64,000 nucleotides of DNA. Source: Melastoma dodecandrum. Its lineage: Eukaryota > Streptophyta > Magnoliopsida > Myrtales > Melastomataceae. Shown piece by piece: positions 11,420 through 22,533 of the stretch. A program made the translations under genes and the position numbers. The DNA lies in contig JARUPY010000455.1 of assembly GCA_029817715.1 (NCBI GenBank), positions 315,001-379,000 on the forward strand, in the 5' to 3' direction. Each line of letters opens with the position of its first letter. The first letter of the stretch is position 1. Below the pieces are notes generated by a model. The model was not told the DNA's origin. It searched no databases and saw only the letters and a program-made list of their open reading frames with translations.

Positions 11420-14400
11420 AGTATATTTAAAGCCATGGTTCTCTCTGTTTTTTTTTTTTTTTTTTTACTCTTCTGTTATTATATCACTTTCATTTTTAGT
11501 TTACAGTAGAGGAGGAGGAGGTTTCCAGAGGTTGGGCTGTAGGAAAATCATCCAAAATGTTTTGTCGTAAAACGAGGGGCGGCCAGAGGGTGAAGAAGCA
11601 GAACTCAACTGGGAGTTGTAGTAAAAAGTGATAAACAGAAGCAAGCTGATGCCTCCTACTACTACACTCACTTGGATACGGCTTAACTATCTGACATGCT
11701 AGGCGTAACTTAACTGGCGCTCCCAAACCGAGTCACAGGTTTGATGACATCAACTGACACGACCGCCACGTGGGCATGTCCCGGTCGCTTTTAAACGGGT
11801 TTTAAGACACAAGGGAATTATGATAAATTCCATTTTTAATCCTACCTGGTACAGTAGAGTTGGATTCCCGTGGGCCATCATCATCCCATTCGTTTGTAAA
11901 ATCTTATCGTAAGCTGTCGTTGAACCCGTAGTTAATTATGTAGACATAATTATTAACACGTGGGAATCATCCATTCCCTTCGTCCTCCTTTAACAACCCA
12001 ACCCTTAGGAATGGAGAAGAGTCTCAAGCTCCCCTTTCCCCTTTTGCGTCTTCCCGATGCAATAAATTAAAGGGGAACCATATTTATATGTTAAGCCTCG
12101 TAATATATTGGATTGAGCCGAATTCAATGCGGGGGGGGGGGCTGTATGGTTTGCCCTTCCTTCCATTTTATTTATTTATTTATTTTATCATTTTAAACCC
12201 ATCCATACATCCATCCCTCGGGAATGGAATTCGGTTTTCCTCGAGAAATTTCGTCGTTCCGAAAGCCTTTTGCTGTCCATGTCGATCTCTGCACAATCGT
12301 TGCTTTTCCTTCCTTGAGAAGTTAAACCTCTCTTTTTCTTAGTTAATTAGTCTTTTCCATCCCTGACGACATAGATGTCTTACCACCGTCTAGAGGGGGG
12401 TTGCACTTATTTTGTGGACCATCCTTCAACTTCATGTTGGATATTTCCTCCCTTTTTCCTTAATTTTGTGTCTCAAGCAACCCATTGCCTCTTTACGAAG
12501 ATCCCCATTCCCCCCCCGGTCTAAAGCTTTTTTGCCGTATATGTAAGTACGTAGATTTCCGGAACTCACTTTCAAGCCATGGAAATGATCGTCGATGGCG
12601 CCGTCTGTGGGGACCTAGTCTTGGCAAAGGCGATGGTGGTGGAGGACATAAAATTTTTAATGAATTAATTTTTATGGATAGATGATCAAATCGGAAGGGG
12701 TTTGTGTGCTGGGGGGGGGGGGGGGAGGGGGTCCATACGACGATGGATAGGATGACATAATGAAAACGAATTTGCTGCTTTTTCCTTACATATTACCCCC
12801 TTTATATCTATCTTTATCCCTCCACCCATTCTGATTCCCACTATCACCTAATTGGTAGGGCAGTGTGCCCTTCGACATCTCCCACAGTTGGACATAAGGG
12901 TGACATTTTAACCCAAAACCAAGAAAAAAAGAAGAAGTAAAAGACAAAGGACGAGAAATGGACCCCCCCCCAACCCTGCTTCCTCATCCCCACTCTCTCT
13001 ATCCAACAACAGGAAAGAAAAGTTACAACAAAACCCACCAAAACCTAAGTTTGTTTGTGGCTTTGGCAGTGCACTACTAGTTAGTTGTACCCCAATTCAT
13101 GCTCCCCCCAATCTGATTCTCATCCATACGCTCTTGGGGAGAGAGGCCTTCGGATGGAATGGGAGGGGAGGAGAGTAGGGAATGCCAACCAATGGCCCAG
13201 CCAGTTCCATTCCCAATATAATATTCTCTTTGATAGCTAGAGAGAGAGAGCTCCATTTATATAATTTCACTAATCACACCACCACCGGCCATATTTCCTT
13301 CATATGTGGTGTCCCATGATTTATCTTATCTGATATTTCCGGAAGAACAAGGTGAACAAACACCATTGGGGGGGGGGGGGGGGGGGGAATGTACTAATTA
13401 TCCGGTGATGGGTTACATTTTTTTAATGATTCTCATTTCTTATCGTCTGGGATTTGCTTGTTGAGAATAATACAAATTGAGAGACCCCCGAACCGCCGAC
13501 CAAATCGATCTCCAAGCTATGACGATAACATTGTTGTTGTAGACACAAATTGCATATTCTAATGCCACGATGTTTGTTTATCAACTAAATCTTCGGTCTG
13601 GGATATGAATAATCGGGAATGGATAAAAAAAAAAAAAAGATGCTGTTGGCCAGCAGTTCGGGGCATCATATTTACCTGACAAGGTTGTCTGACGAATTCA
13701 ATTCAATTATTACATGTGTAAGAGAAACTCTCTTTTTTCAAATATTCAGCAAATTTTCTAGGACACTTCTTCACATATCGAGAGATACTCGCACGCACAC
13801 AAGAAATGGCCAAGGAAAAGTGGGTGATTTTATATTAAACTTTTATGACAGCAGCTGGGGGCTTACCTTAGTGGCATCTGGTAAGAGTTTGTGGGAGACG
13901 TCTCACCATCCGACAGAGAACACCAATAGATAGAGGGAGTTTAAAAAGAAGAAAAGATTCTTAATGGGGAGGGGTGACCCCAGATCTTTTCTTGCTCCAG
14001 ATACAATTATTTGTAGTGGGTTGCATCTAGACTATGTTTTTGGTTTCTGGGCAGTTTGATTCTTGTATATAGGGTATTGTGTATGGAACTGTATAAGAGT
14101 GGGTGGGGAGGCACATCTCAGACAGAGAGAGCAAAAGTAGCCCCCATTTGTTTCCACCTAAAACAAAACTCCCTGGATCAGATCGAGCCTTGCACCCAAT
14201 CAATCAATCACTCGTGGTCCGAGTCTTTGGTCTTTGGTCCAAGAATTTTTTTTTATTTATTAATTATTATGGGACAACCAATGGGAGTGATCCTCCCCCT
14301 CCTCCTCCACCTGTATTTGCAGGGGGCTTCCCCACTTATTTTAATCCAAAAACACCCCCTTTAAAGGAAATCCATTGTCATATTATGCAAGTAATAGAAA

Positions 14401-16263
14401 GATTGTTTCTGTCATTACAAGTTGGATTGGCCGACATGCACTCAAAAAGGAGACAAGGAAAAGGAAAATGTACGAGAGAGGTTGAGATTTGCACTTGCCC
14501 ATATCAGTCTAGTGAAGAGGGTGTCATAGGAAAATGAGTAAAGAGGGGGGGGGGGGAGTGAAAGCGATGTATCATTTGGCTCAAAACATGTTCTTGACGA
14601 TGAAATCCAATTTTGATCCACGGAAATGTGAGAGAACACTATTATTCCGAGGAAAAGGGTGTTTGGAAGATCACACATTCACTGCCATGGAATCCATCAA
14701 TGCATCCATGCATGCAAAAAAATAATGATAAAAAACAATTTGAGAATAAAATAAAAGAAAAACAGGAAGGGAAACAGTAAGATGATAAGAAGGGAGGAGG
14801 GGGGGAGGGGATTAGATACAATGCATCTGAAGCTACGAGAGCTGGTGGTTTCTTTACTAACTTTGTTTTTTGATCATATTACTCTCTTTTGTTCTCTCTG
14901 CAACTTGGGGGATGCTGAACAAGAAAGACCGGTCAAAAAAGCCAGACATATGAGCCAGTGGCGCCCTTCACCCTGTCTGAAAGTAATGTTAAATCCTAAG
15001 CCACCATGTCTGTGTCATCCCCCCCTTCCATTCCTCAATCACAATAACTTTACGTATGAGAAAACACACAGATGAATGCTACCCCGACTCATCAGTAGTC
15101 GGCCAACCAACCGTAGCCTTAAATTAAGCGAGCGCCTCTGCACTGCCGCCGCGGTGATACGCGTACGAGTACGTGGATGTAAGGGGAAATGCACAATACT
15201 TAAACACACGACAACACAGCCTGTATGTTAACTTACTTAACCATGATATTAGTAATTAGATAGTCTGGGAGGAGAATGATGGGTGTCCCCTTCCTTTCGA
15301 GTGCTAATAAGAAAATGAATCCGAGTCAACGGGCATTATTATTATGATGATGATGATGGTGGAGGAGGAGGAGGTGAAAGAGGAGGGGTTTCTCCATGAT
15401 GGACTTTTTTCCTGATTGAATTTGAAGGGAAAAAAGAAAAGAGGATTTGATGGGTGGTCTCTGTTGTTGTTGTTGTGTCTTTGGCTCTCCTCCCACCCCT
15501 CGTGCAGGAGGCTGAGTACGTACCTACCATTGATGGATTGATGAATGCATATTAGAATATGGATGGTGGTCGTTTAGGGGGGTGTGGGTAGGGGTCGGTC
15601 AGTCAGTAAGTCACCATCTCAAAAAAGAAAATCATGCCCAATCATCATCATTTTCTTTTTTCTCTTCCTCACCTTCCTTTCTAGGTTTTGGTGGGTGGGC
15701 TCTCAAAAAGCCCATCAGTCCCCGAGAAGCCCAATCCCAGTTCTTATCCCCTTCCCTCCTCTTCAAAGTCGTGCGGAGAAAACGATGAGGAACGAGACGA
15801 GAGAATCGTGACCTCTGTCTGTCATGGGCTGAAGCTGAAGGTTTTCTTTCCTCTTCCTCTCCTCCATTTTATTTGATTCCTCGTCTCGTCTCGTGTCTGT
15901 TTGTATGTATATGCATATGTGTGCACTTGCTCGTGCGATTCGGACAAGACAACCCAACCCAACCCAACCCCCTTCGGAGGAGGATGGATGGATGTTACTG
16001 TTGTCTGTCCCTTATCCTCCGTGAGCCAGCGAGCCTATCCGTGGACATGCAACACCTGATGATTAGACCACTCCCTGCACACACCACGACAACAACACCC
16101 CACCCATCCTCTCCTCATTTGCGTCATCTCATGTCATCGATGGGGTTTACTTTTTGGATTACTTTATCATCCGCCACCTCGTATTATAAAGCCGCTGTAA
16201 AAAAAAAAAGGGCAACTAACTGCGTGTTGTGGTTTTTGAGGTTCCTCCCTTTCCCGGCAAGAT
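11420..16263. other. Intergenic, no gene seen
   Basis: Almost 5 kb between the bHLH promoter and the first RADIALIS-like gene. It holds A/T-rich DNA, homopolymer runs (G15 at 12711-12725, G20 at 13368-13387, an A run near 13625) and TTTA and GGA microsatellites. The open frames are short and read as low-complexity peptides. I saw no tRNA, recognisable microRNA or transposase similarity. Confidence 0.55.
13368..13387 (+). repeat. 20-base poly-G run
   Basis: An uninterrupted run of 20 G lies in intergenic DNA, one of at least ten G runs of 11 bases or more in the window. Confidence 0.9.
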
Positions 16264-16636
16264 ATGGCGTCGGGCTCCGTTTCTGGGACGTCTACGTGGA
16301 CGGCCATGCAGAACAAGCAGTTCGAGAGGGCCCTCGCCTTGTACGACAAGGACACCCCCGACAGGTGGCTCAAGGTGGCCCGGGCCGTGGAGGGTGGGAA
16401 GTCGGCCGAGGAGGTGAAGAGCCATTACGAGCTCCTGGTCGAGGACCTCGAGCAAATCGAGTCTGGCCGCATCCCTATCCCCAATTACAGATCCGCAGAT
16501 GGTGGCGCTGCCGGGGAAGAGAGGTAATCCATAAATCTAAGGCACATGCAAGTCGCATGTGGTCGAAATATCGCCAAATGATATGATCAGGTGGTTGTGA
16601 TTGATTAGGTTGCAGTGGTATCTTAAGATCCAGTGA
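16264..16636 (+). CDS. RADIALIS-like single-MYB protein (copy A)
   Basis: Small nuclear MYB-I/SANT protein. RADIALIS and its relatives act as short competitors of larger MYBs (DRIF partners) in floral asymmetry and early light responses. Exon 1, 16264-16523, encodes [20 protein letters not shown] and the family motif [16 protein letters not shown], then [15 protein letters not shown] and [13 protein letters not shown] intron follows, and a 28-base exon 2 (16609-16636) ends in [13 protein letters not shown]. This tiny 3' exon is typical of RL genes. The protein has 95 residues. It has one extra residue in [11 protein letters not shown] compared with copy B. It runs convergently with the KCS gene. 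Confidence 0.9.
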
Positions 16637-17563
16637 GTGGCGAGGAAGAAACATGTTTGGTAGGATGGACAGGAGCGGAGTACACTCGCCATTGCATGGA
16701 GGCCGCGACATCGTGGACATGCTGTCGAAGTTGGTTGCTTAGACTTTCTTTGTCTGGGGTTTAGATGCCGGTATGCCAGTCGTTTTTGTGTAGTCAGCTC
16801 AGTTGTTCCTTTTTCAAATAAAAAAAGTGGGTAATTGAGTGAAACAGTGTATAGAAGCAGAGGCTTGTCTTTCTGGTTTTCTGGGTCTTCCCATTTCCAC
16901 CAAACCAGTTCATGTTCATACCATCAACCAAGCCCTGCAAGTGGAAACTACCGGAAAGCCCAATTGATCTACAAGCATCAGGGTTGTTTGAACACATTTT
17001 TCCTAGGGAATGGTGACAACAGGATACAGAGTGACATGTGAATTGGTGCTCCTCCCAACCCACAACCCAAACCCATACTGATGTGGCCCCATTCCACTTC
17101 CCAAACCAGGGTGGAAGATGCAATCAATTGTTTCTTTTTTACGACTTCCAGGAACTTTCTGGGTTCCTCAATATCAAGTGGTGGATATTAACTCATCTAT
17201 CCCAGAAAATTAACTTAAATACTCAGCTGTAACTTGTGTCTCCTCCAGAGTGGTGGTGACAGACAGGAAGGCACCTCCAAACAAAAATATGAATTATGAT
17301 GTCCCGGATATCCACAAACCCCTCCCTCCCCATGTGCAGATTCACTGGGAGATTGAATTTGACTAACTCCATGGAGATTTTTTAACAGAGGGGCAAACCA
17401 CTGAGACCAAACCAAGAGTTAAAAGGGCACAATACGTCACCCAGATAACTGTCATGAGCTATGGATACTTCTAATTCTAACGTCACAGTAACATATCATA
17501 CGTAAGGGGGAATTGCACACTCACTGGGGCTGGATGGACATACTCCGTGAGGCAGGGGCTCCG
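16637..17563. other. Intergenic between convergent genes
   Basis: This 927-bp stretch separates the 3' ends of the RADIALIS-like gene (+) and the KCS gene (-) and probably contains both 3' UTRs. I see no other feature in it. Confidence 0.5.
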
Positions 17564-19099
17564 CTACATCATCAACTCTACCGGGTACTTGTCTATGCAA
17601 TCCTGCCATGGACTATTTGGAGAGGGCTTCACGTGCCGAAGCGCCTGCCAAACAGCGCTGTTGCACTTGAAACCGCTCCCGAATGCGATCTGCCAGACCC
17701 TGTTGCCCTTCCTCATCCTCCCTTTAGCCTCCGTGTATGCCAGCTCATACCAAATCGAGCTAGACGAAGTGTTTCCGAACCGATGCAGGGTCATCCTTGA
17801 TGCCTCGACATGGATCTGGTGAAGCTGCAGATTCTTCTCCAGCTCGTCAATCACGGCTCTGCCCCCAGCATGGATGCAGAAGTGATCGAAAGCGAGCTTG
17901 AAGTCTGGGATGTACGGTTTGACCTTCGCATTGAAGAATTTCTTCACGACTAGAGTGGCAAAGAACAGGAGCTGCTCGCTTATTGGCAGAACGAGAGGCC
18001 CAAGGGTTGTGATGTTAGTCTTGAGTGCATCGCCGGCAATCGCCATCAGATCCTTGGAGAGGGACACCCCAGTTTTTCCAGCATCATCCTGTTCCTGGTA
18101 GACACACCTAAAAGCCTTGTCATCGGCTCCCCGGTGAGTCCTAACCACGTGGACAAGCTTATACTTGGCTCTCCTCCGATCAGCCGACTTATTCGACAAC
18201 AGAATGGCAGCACCCCCGACTCTGAACAAGCAATTCGGGATGAGCATGGATTTCTTGTTCCCAAAGTACCAGTTCTGAGTGATATTCTCCGTGCTGACGA
18301 CCACGGCATAAGTGTTCCTGTGGACTTGCAGCAAATCCTTGGCAAGATCGACAGCTATGACGCCGGCACTACAGCCCATGCCGCCCAAGTTATAGCTTTT
18401 GATGTTTCCCCTCAACTTATACTTGTTAACTATCATCGCAGACAATGAAGGGGTCGGGTTGAACAAGCTACAATTCACGACAAGTATCCCGATATCCTTA
18501 GGCTTGATGTTGGTATTTGCAAAAAGATTGTTCAGAGCCCCAAACATCACCTGCTCGGCCTCTTCCCTTGCCGCAGCCATGGAGGGCCTGGGAGGGAGGT
18601 AATGCATCGCCTCGGGAACGTAGGTCTCCTCGCCAAGGCCAGACCTTTCGAGGATCTTCCTCTGGAACTCGAGGGAGGAATCGTCGAAATCCCCGGTGAG
18701 CTTAGAATGCTCCATGAACTGATGATACCTGACCTGGAGATGATCGGGAGGGCGGTAGCAGGAGTAATCCACCAAGAAGACCGATCTGGGGAGAGTCATG
18801 ATGTAGACAGTGGTGCCGAAGACGAGGAAAGCGGAGCAGATGACGACGCTGACGAGGTTATACTTGAGGTGAAGCCAGAGCTGGTTGATGTCGTCGGGGT
18901 TCATCTGGGAGGCCTGGACGAGGATGACAGCCATGGAAGGGACGAGGAGAAGGGTGAGGAAGTGGGTCATCAGGTAGTGGTATCCCAGCTTCACATACTT
19001 GAGGTTGACGCTCTGGAGGAAGTCGGGCAGCCTCCGGGGCTGGTGGATCTGGACGCCGGCGCCGGCAGAAGGGGACGGATGCTCCGTCTCCGCCCTCAT
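17564..19099 (-). CDS. 3-ketoacyl-CoA synthase (very-long-chain fatty acid elongase, KCS11/KCS17 type)
   Basis: Condensing enzyme of the endoplasmic-reticulum fatty-acid elongase. It joins malonyl-CoA to an acyl-CoA and sets chain length for waxes, suberin and sphingolipids. Single exon, 511 residues, the usual KCS length; the upstream extension of the frame to 19225 is low-complexity Pro/Ser and was not used. Two membrane segments lie at about 44-64 and 83-103. FAE1_CUT1_RppA and ACP_syn_III_C domains follow. The catalytic triad is intact: C243 (in GGMGCSAG), H410 (in HFCIHAGG) and N443 (in FGNTSSSS). [11 protein letters not shown] near the N-terminus and NPTPSLSAM match the KCS4/9/11/17 branch. 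Substrate chain length cannot be predicted. It lies between two RADIALIS-like genes. Confidence 0.95.
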   Translation of the reverse strand: MRAETEHPSPSAGAGVQIHQPRRLPDFLQSVNLKYVKLGYHYLMTHFLTLLLVPSMAVILVQASQMNPDDINQLWLHLKYNLVSVVICSAFLVFGTTVYIMTLPRSVFLVDYSCYRPPDHLQVRYHQFMEHSKLTGDFDDSSLEFQRKILERSGLGEETYVPEAMHYLPPRPSMAAAREEAEQVMFGALNNLFANTNIKPKDIGILVVNCSLFNPTPSLSAMIVNKYKLRGNIKSYNLGGMGCSAGVIAVDLAKDLLQVHRNTYAVVVSTENITQNWYFGNKKSMLIPNCLFRVGGAAILLSNKSADRRRAKYKLVHVVRTHRGADDKAFRCVYQEQDDAGKTGVSLSKDLMAIAGDALKTNITTLGPLVLPISEQLLFFATLVVKKFFNAKVKPYIPDFKLAFDHFCIHAGGRAVIDELEKNLQLHQIHVEASRMTLHRFGNTSSSSIWYELAYTEAKGRMRKGNRVWQIAFGSGFKCNSAVWQALRHVKPSPNSPWQDCIDKYPVELMM

Positions 19100-20257
19100 T
19101 TCGATGAAAAGGAGGAGGGGAGGAAAGATTGGATTTTGAGGAGATGGGATGGATCTGGAAGAAATGGGTGGGGGGGGGGTTAAGTGCGGACTAAAAGGAC
19201 AGGGGAGAGGGGAGTCGTCGGACAAAGCGTCGGAGGTTGTCGGGTGGGGAAGAGGAAGAAGAGGGGGCGTGTTCTACGTGGGAAGCCCCCCCCTCTCTAT
19301 CTCTCTCTCCCCCTCACTCCGTGCGTCGCCTTGTTGGTCTGAGGATTGTAGGGGGGGGGGTGGAGTTGGGGATTGAATGTGGAAGGTGATGATGGCGATG
19401 GATGATTGGGCGGGGGGGGAGGGAGGAGGAGGAGAGAAAGCGTGCGTGCGTGCGTGCGCGCCTGTATGTGTGCTTGTGGGTGTTTTCTTCTTGAGGTAGT
19501 TGCTGGTGGAGTGTAGGGTTAAAACTGATAATAATATATAGTACTAAAAAGTCAAAAAACACTCACCTCCAAAGACGTGTATGTGATTGATTTGATTTGA
19601 TTGATAGGGATTGTGTCATCGATAATCGGCTCCCTCAGGTTTATACGTTAATTCTCACCGTAATCAAATCAGATAAAAAAAAAAGCTGTAGACAATTTGC
19701 TTTATTCTCCTAATTAATGCCAACTACTACTACTTTTAATTCATCTGGGTCAGCATTTTCATCTTTTTACCAAATGGGGATGGATTGATCTCTCGGGTCT
19801 AATGTTTATGATTAAGAACCGGGGTGGGGGTGGTCCAGTTGAGTTGAGAATGAGATGAGAGTTTCTGACACACCGATCAAACCCTTCTCACCTGTACAAA
19901 TGTTTCCTACACACCCCCAACCCCATTAACTATAAAATCTCTTTCCCATAGATTTATATATATATATCAGAGTTTACGCCCGACCTCTTCCTCCAACATT
20001 GAGAATTTTGGTGTTGGTGGTGGGTTTGGTTTCGTAAATCGAGGTTGCCGGCTCCACAAGAATTTCCCTAATCCACCCGAACACAAACAAGGCGGTTCTC
20101 CTGGCTGTTTGTCCGTGTCGGTAGTAGTACTAGTAGTAGTTGTTGTTGTTGTTGTAATAACTTCCTTGTTGTCTTCCGAACATGAAGCCTCTCAACCCAG
20201 GCCGCTTTGCCAACCTTTTTGAAGGGTAATGGGTCTGGGTTTCTCGGCCCGTTATTT
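19100..20257. other. Intergenic, shared upstream region of KCS (-) and a small gene (+)
   Basis: This is divergent promoter space. Near KCS are CT-rich and (TGCG)n/(GT)n tracts (about 19439-19480). Further on are A/T-rich DNA and a GTT/TTG trinucleotide run near 20138-20158. No gene seen. Confidence 0.55.
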
Positions 20258-20404
20258 AATGGGCCCGGCCCATGAATCACATTAGCCCAATATCATCTCT
20301 CTCTCCTAACTTATCCCCCAAGGAAATGATAGTACTTAAAACAGAGAAATTAACTGGGAGGTAATCATAATCTAGGGCTTGTTGATCCTGAGGTTTTAGG
20401 GTTT
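20258..20404 (+). promoter_or_regulatory. Site II cluster and telo-box before the small conserved gene
   Basis: TGGGCC and GGCCCA form a palindromic pair at 20260-20272. A telo-box in reverse orientation, TTAGGGTTT, lies at 20396-20404, about 60 bases before the ATG at 20467. These elements are common in promoters of constitutively expressed plant genes. The motif is seen; the role is inferred. Confidence 0.55.
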
Positions 20405-20466
20405 TTTTGATCCCCTGGTGGATTTGTTGGTTTGTTTGTTTTAGGAGTGATTTGTGATCCTCTGAG

Positions 20467-20848
20467 ATGGAATCGCACAAGTTGGCTTCAACGGACGCTG
20501 CTCCGCCTCCCCCCATCCCGTCGTGCAGGAAGAAGAAGAAGGACGACGCTACCTTCCTCGAGGATCTCAAGGATCACATCGACGAATTCATGAGCGCATC
20601 CATGGACGAGCACAAATCCTGCTTCAAGAAGACCGTCCAGAAGGTTCTCTTCTCTTTTCTCGACGAGTTTTTCCTTTTCTTTTTCCTAATTCGTCCATTT
20701 GTCCGTGTCCTCTCATTCGTATCTTCCCTGCTTGTTCCAGATGTTTGGAATGTCCAAAGTAGTTGCCGAGAGGAACGCCGCCGCTGCCTCCTCCACTGCC
20801 CAGGAAGTTGAGAGTACTCTGCCACTTCGAACCACCGTGTCGGAATGA
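20467..20848 (+). CDS. Small conserved plant protein, function unknown
   Basis: Two exons, 20467-20643 and 20741-20848, join to 94 residues. The protein begins MESHKLASTDAAPPPPIP, followed by a basic CRKKKKDD patch. The core is ATFLEDLKDHIDEFMSASMD and EHKSCFKKTVQKMFGMSKVV, ending in LPLRTTVSE-stop. I recognise this as a conserved, uncharacterised plant family from the FLEDLKDHIDEF and CFKKT..KMFGMSK blocks. No domain name or function is known to me. No signal peptide or membrane segment is visible; the core looks amphipathic and helical. The promoter has housekeeping-type elements. GT-AG splice sites and the conserved ends support a real gene. Confidence 0.8.
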
Positions 20849-21886
20849 AGATTTGGCCGTATGCCTGCACCTTTTGCGTATAGAGGAGGCCTTTCCTGAC
20901 AGAGATTAGTTCGATGTAGTAGGCTGGTTGCAATAACTTTTTAGGCAGACCCCTTTTTGTGATCTTAGCTACATGTGTTCCTTTCTTCTTCGCTATCAAA
21001 GCAGACTACCATTGTTGTCTGGCCTTTAAAGATGTATCAATAACACTGCTACATTGCCGGGAGGTCCCATCCATTCTTCTGCGCTCGCCGAAGCATCTTG
21101 ATATGGATTGCATTCTCTAATTGATGATGGGACCGTCTCATCAGCATGAACCAAGTGCCGATGCAGGAATGTGGACTTTACATGAGAGACTAAGGAGACA
21201 AACTGATTTGAGAATTCGTGCTATTGCTTAACATGCCTCTTTCGCTACGAAATGAGAAACAGATTTGCGAATGATGAGAATTTTGCATTGTTTCCACAAG
21301 GCCTGCACATCGTTCACTGTTTTTTTTCCCCTCAGAACACAAAAAAATCAGTATCTGGTCTGCAAGCTTAGCTATTTTCAGCATATCCTGTACGATGGCG
21401 TCATTTTCACGAGGATCCCTTGGGCATAATATCGTCCGATATGCTTTGTTTATCGTTGCCGAATTTGATATTTGATTCCCAGTCCCATTTTTCCAATAAC
21501 TTTTGGGACCTCCTCCTTGACCACCGCATCTAATGATGCCAATCTCATCTCTTTGTGAATCTCAGTTGCGGCCCCGGGAGGGGAGGGGTGGCGCATCAGC
21601 AGCATCGTCCTGTTCACGACTTTTGCGCGTACAGGACACAGTAACGAATATAAGCCTCGTAAAACAGTCGGCTTTTTATTGATTTACATAACTTACCAGC
21701 ATCATACAATGATAAACCAGGAATCCTTCTGCACTGTTTTAAAATATAATGGGGATCCCCTGTTGCTTAATAAAACTTCAAATATGTGGGAAACATTCTT
21801 ATAGGAGACAGATAAACAGGTAGTGATATTATATGATCCCGTGGGGAATATGATCGTCGTGCTTCTTCGGTTCCTCATGCCTTCCG
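20849..21886. other. Intergenic, convergent 3' regions
   Basis: About 1 kb between the 3' ends of the small conserved gene (+) and RADIALIS-like copy B (-). No open frame with recognisable content and no repeats of note. Confidence 0.5.
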
Positions 21887-22533
21887 CTAGAATTTCAGGC
21901 TCTTCATCCTGCAAAGGAAGATGCAAAACCAAACATGTTTACGTTGTAGCACGCCGAATTTTGTTGATGAGGATGATGCAATTACACTTAAACGAGGCTC
22001 GCTGGCTACGAAGCCATGTGAAAAGAGAAGCACAAAAATTTTGGGACCCCCTTTTTAATGATCTCCACATATCTTTGTTTTTCTGTTTTGTTTTGTCATG
22101 TGTGCACGAGTCCTCTCCAATGATCCAATCCAATCATTTGCTTCAGAGGTCGTTACTTTGTGATGGCGACCGGCCCTTATCATCATCGTCACTTCTTTTT
22201 CAGAGATTTAGTTAAATGTTTTTGGGACATTGTTATTATTATGAAAAATCTTTTCTCAAACCATACATACCTCTTGTCATCATCGCCGTAGCCTGAGTGT
22301 GCAGAGGTTGTCCTGTAATTAGGGAAAGGGACATGGCCCGACTCGATATAGTTGACGTCCTCGACCAGCAGCTCGTAATGCCTCTTCACCTCCTCGGCAG
22401 TCTTACCCCCTACCGCCTTGGCCACATTGTTCCATCGGTCAGGGGTGTCCTTGTCGTACACTGCCAGGGCCTTCTCAAAGGCCTTGTTCTGTTTCACAGT
22501 CCACGATGACCTGGACATTGAGGTCGAAGCCAT
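21887..22533 (-). CDS. RADIALIS-like single-MYB protein (copy B)
   Basis: Same family and probable role as copy A, about 6 kb away on the opposite strand. Exon 1 (22533-22271) encodes [20 protein letters not shown] and [20 protein letters not shown], then [20 protein letters not shown] and VPFPNYR. A GT-AG intron leads to a 22-base terminal exon (21908-21887) that reads RMKSLKF-stop, equivalent to the C-terminus of other RL proteins. The protein has 94 residues. The ATG at 22533 matches the family start; the in-frame ATG five codons upstream (22548) is less likely. The two copies differ at many positions, so the duplication is old. Confidence 0.9.

Noticed and set aside
15873..16586. 237-codon plus-strand ORF
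   Set aside because: It overlaps the RADIALIS-like exon in another frame; the RL frame is clearly the coding one.
18602..19183. 193-codon plus-strand ORF
   Set aside because: Antisense shadow of the GC-rich KCS coding sequence.
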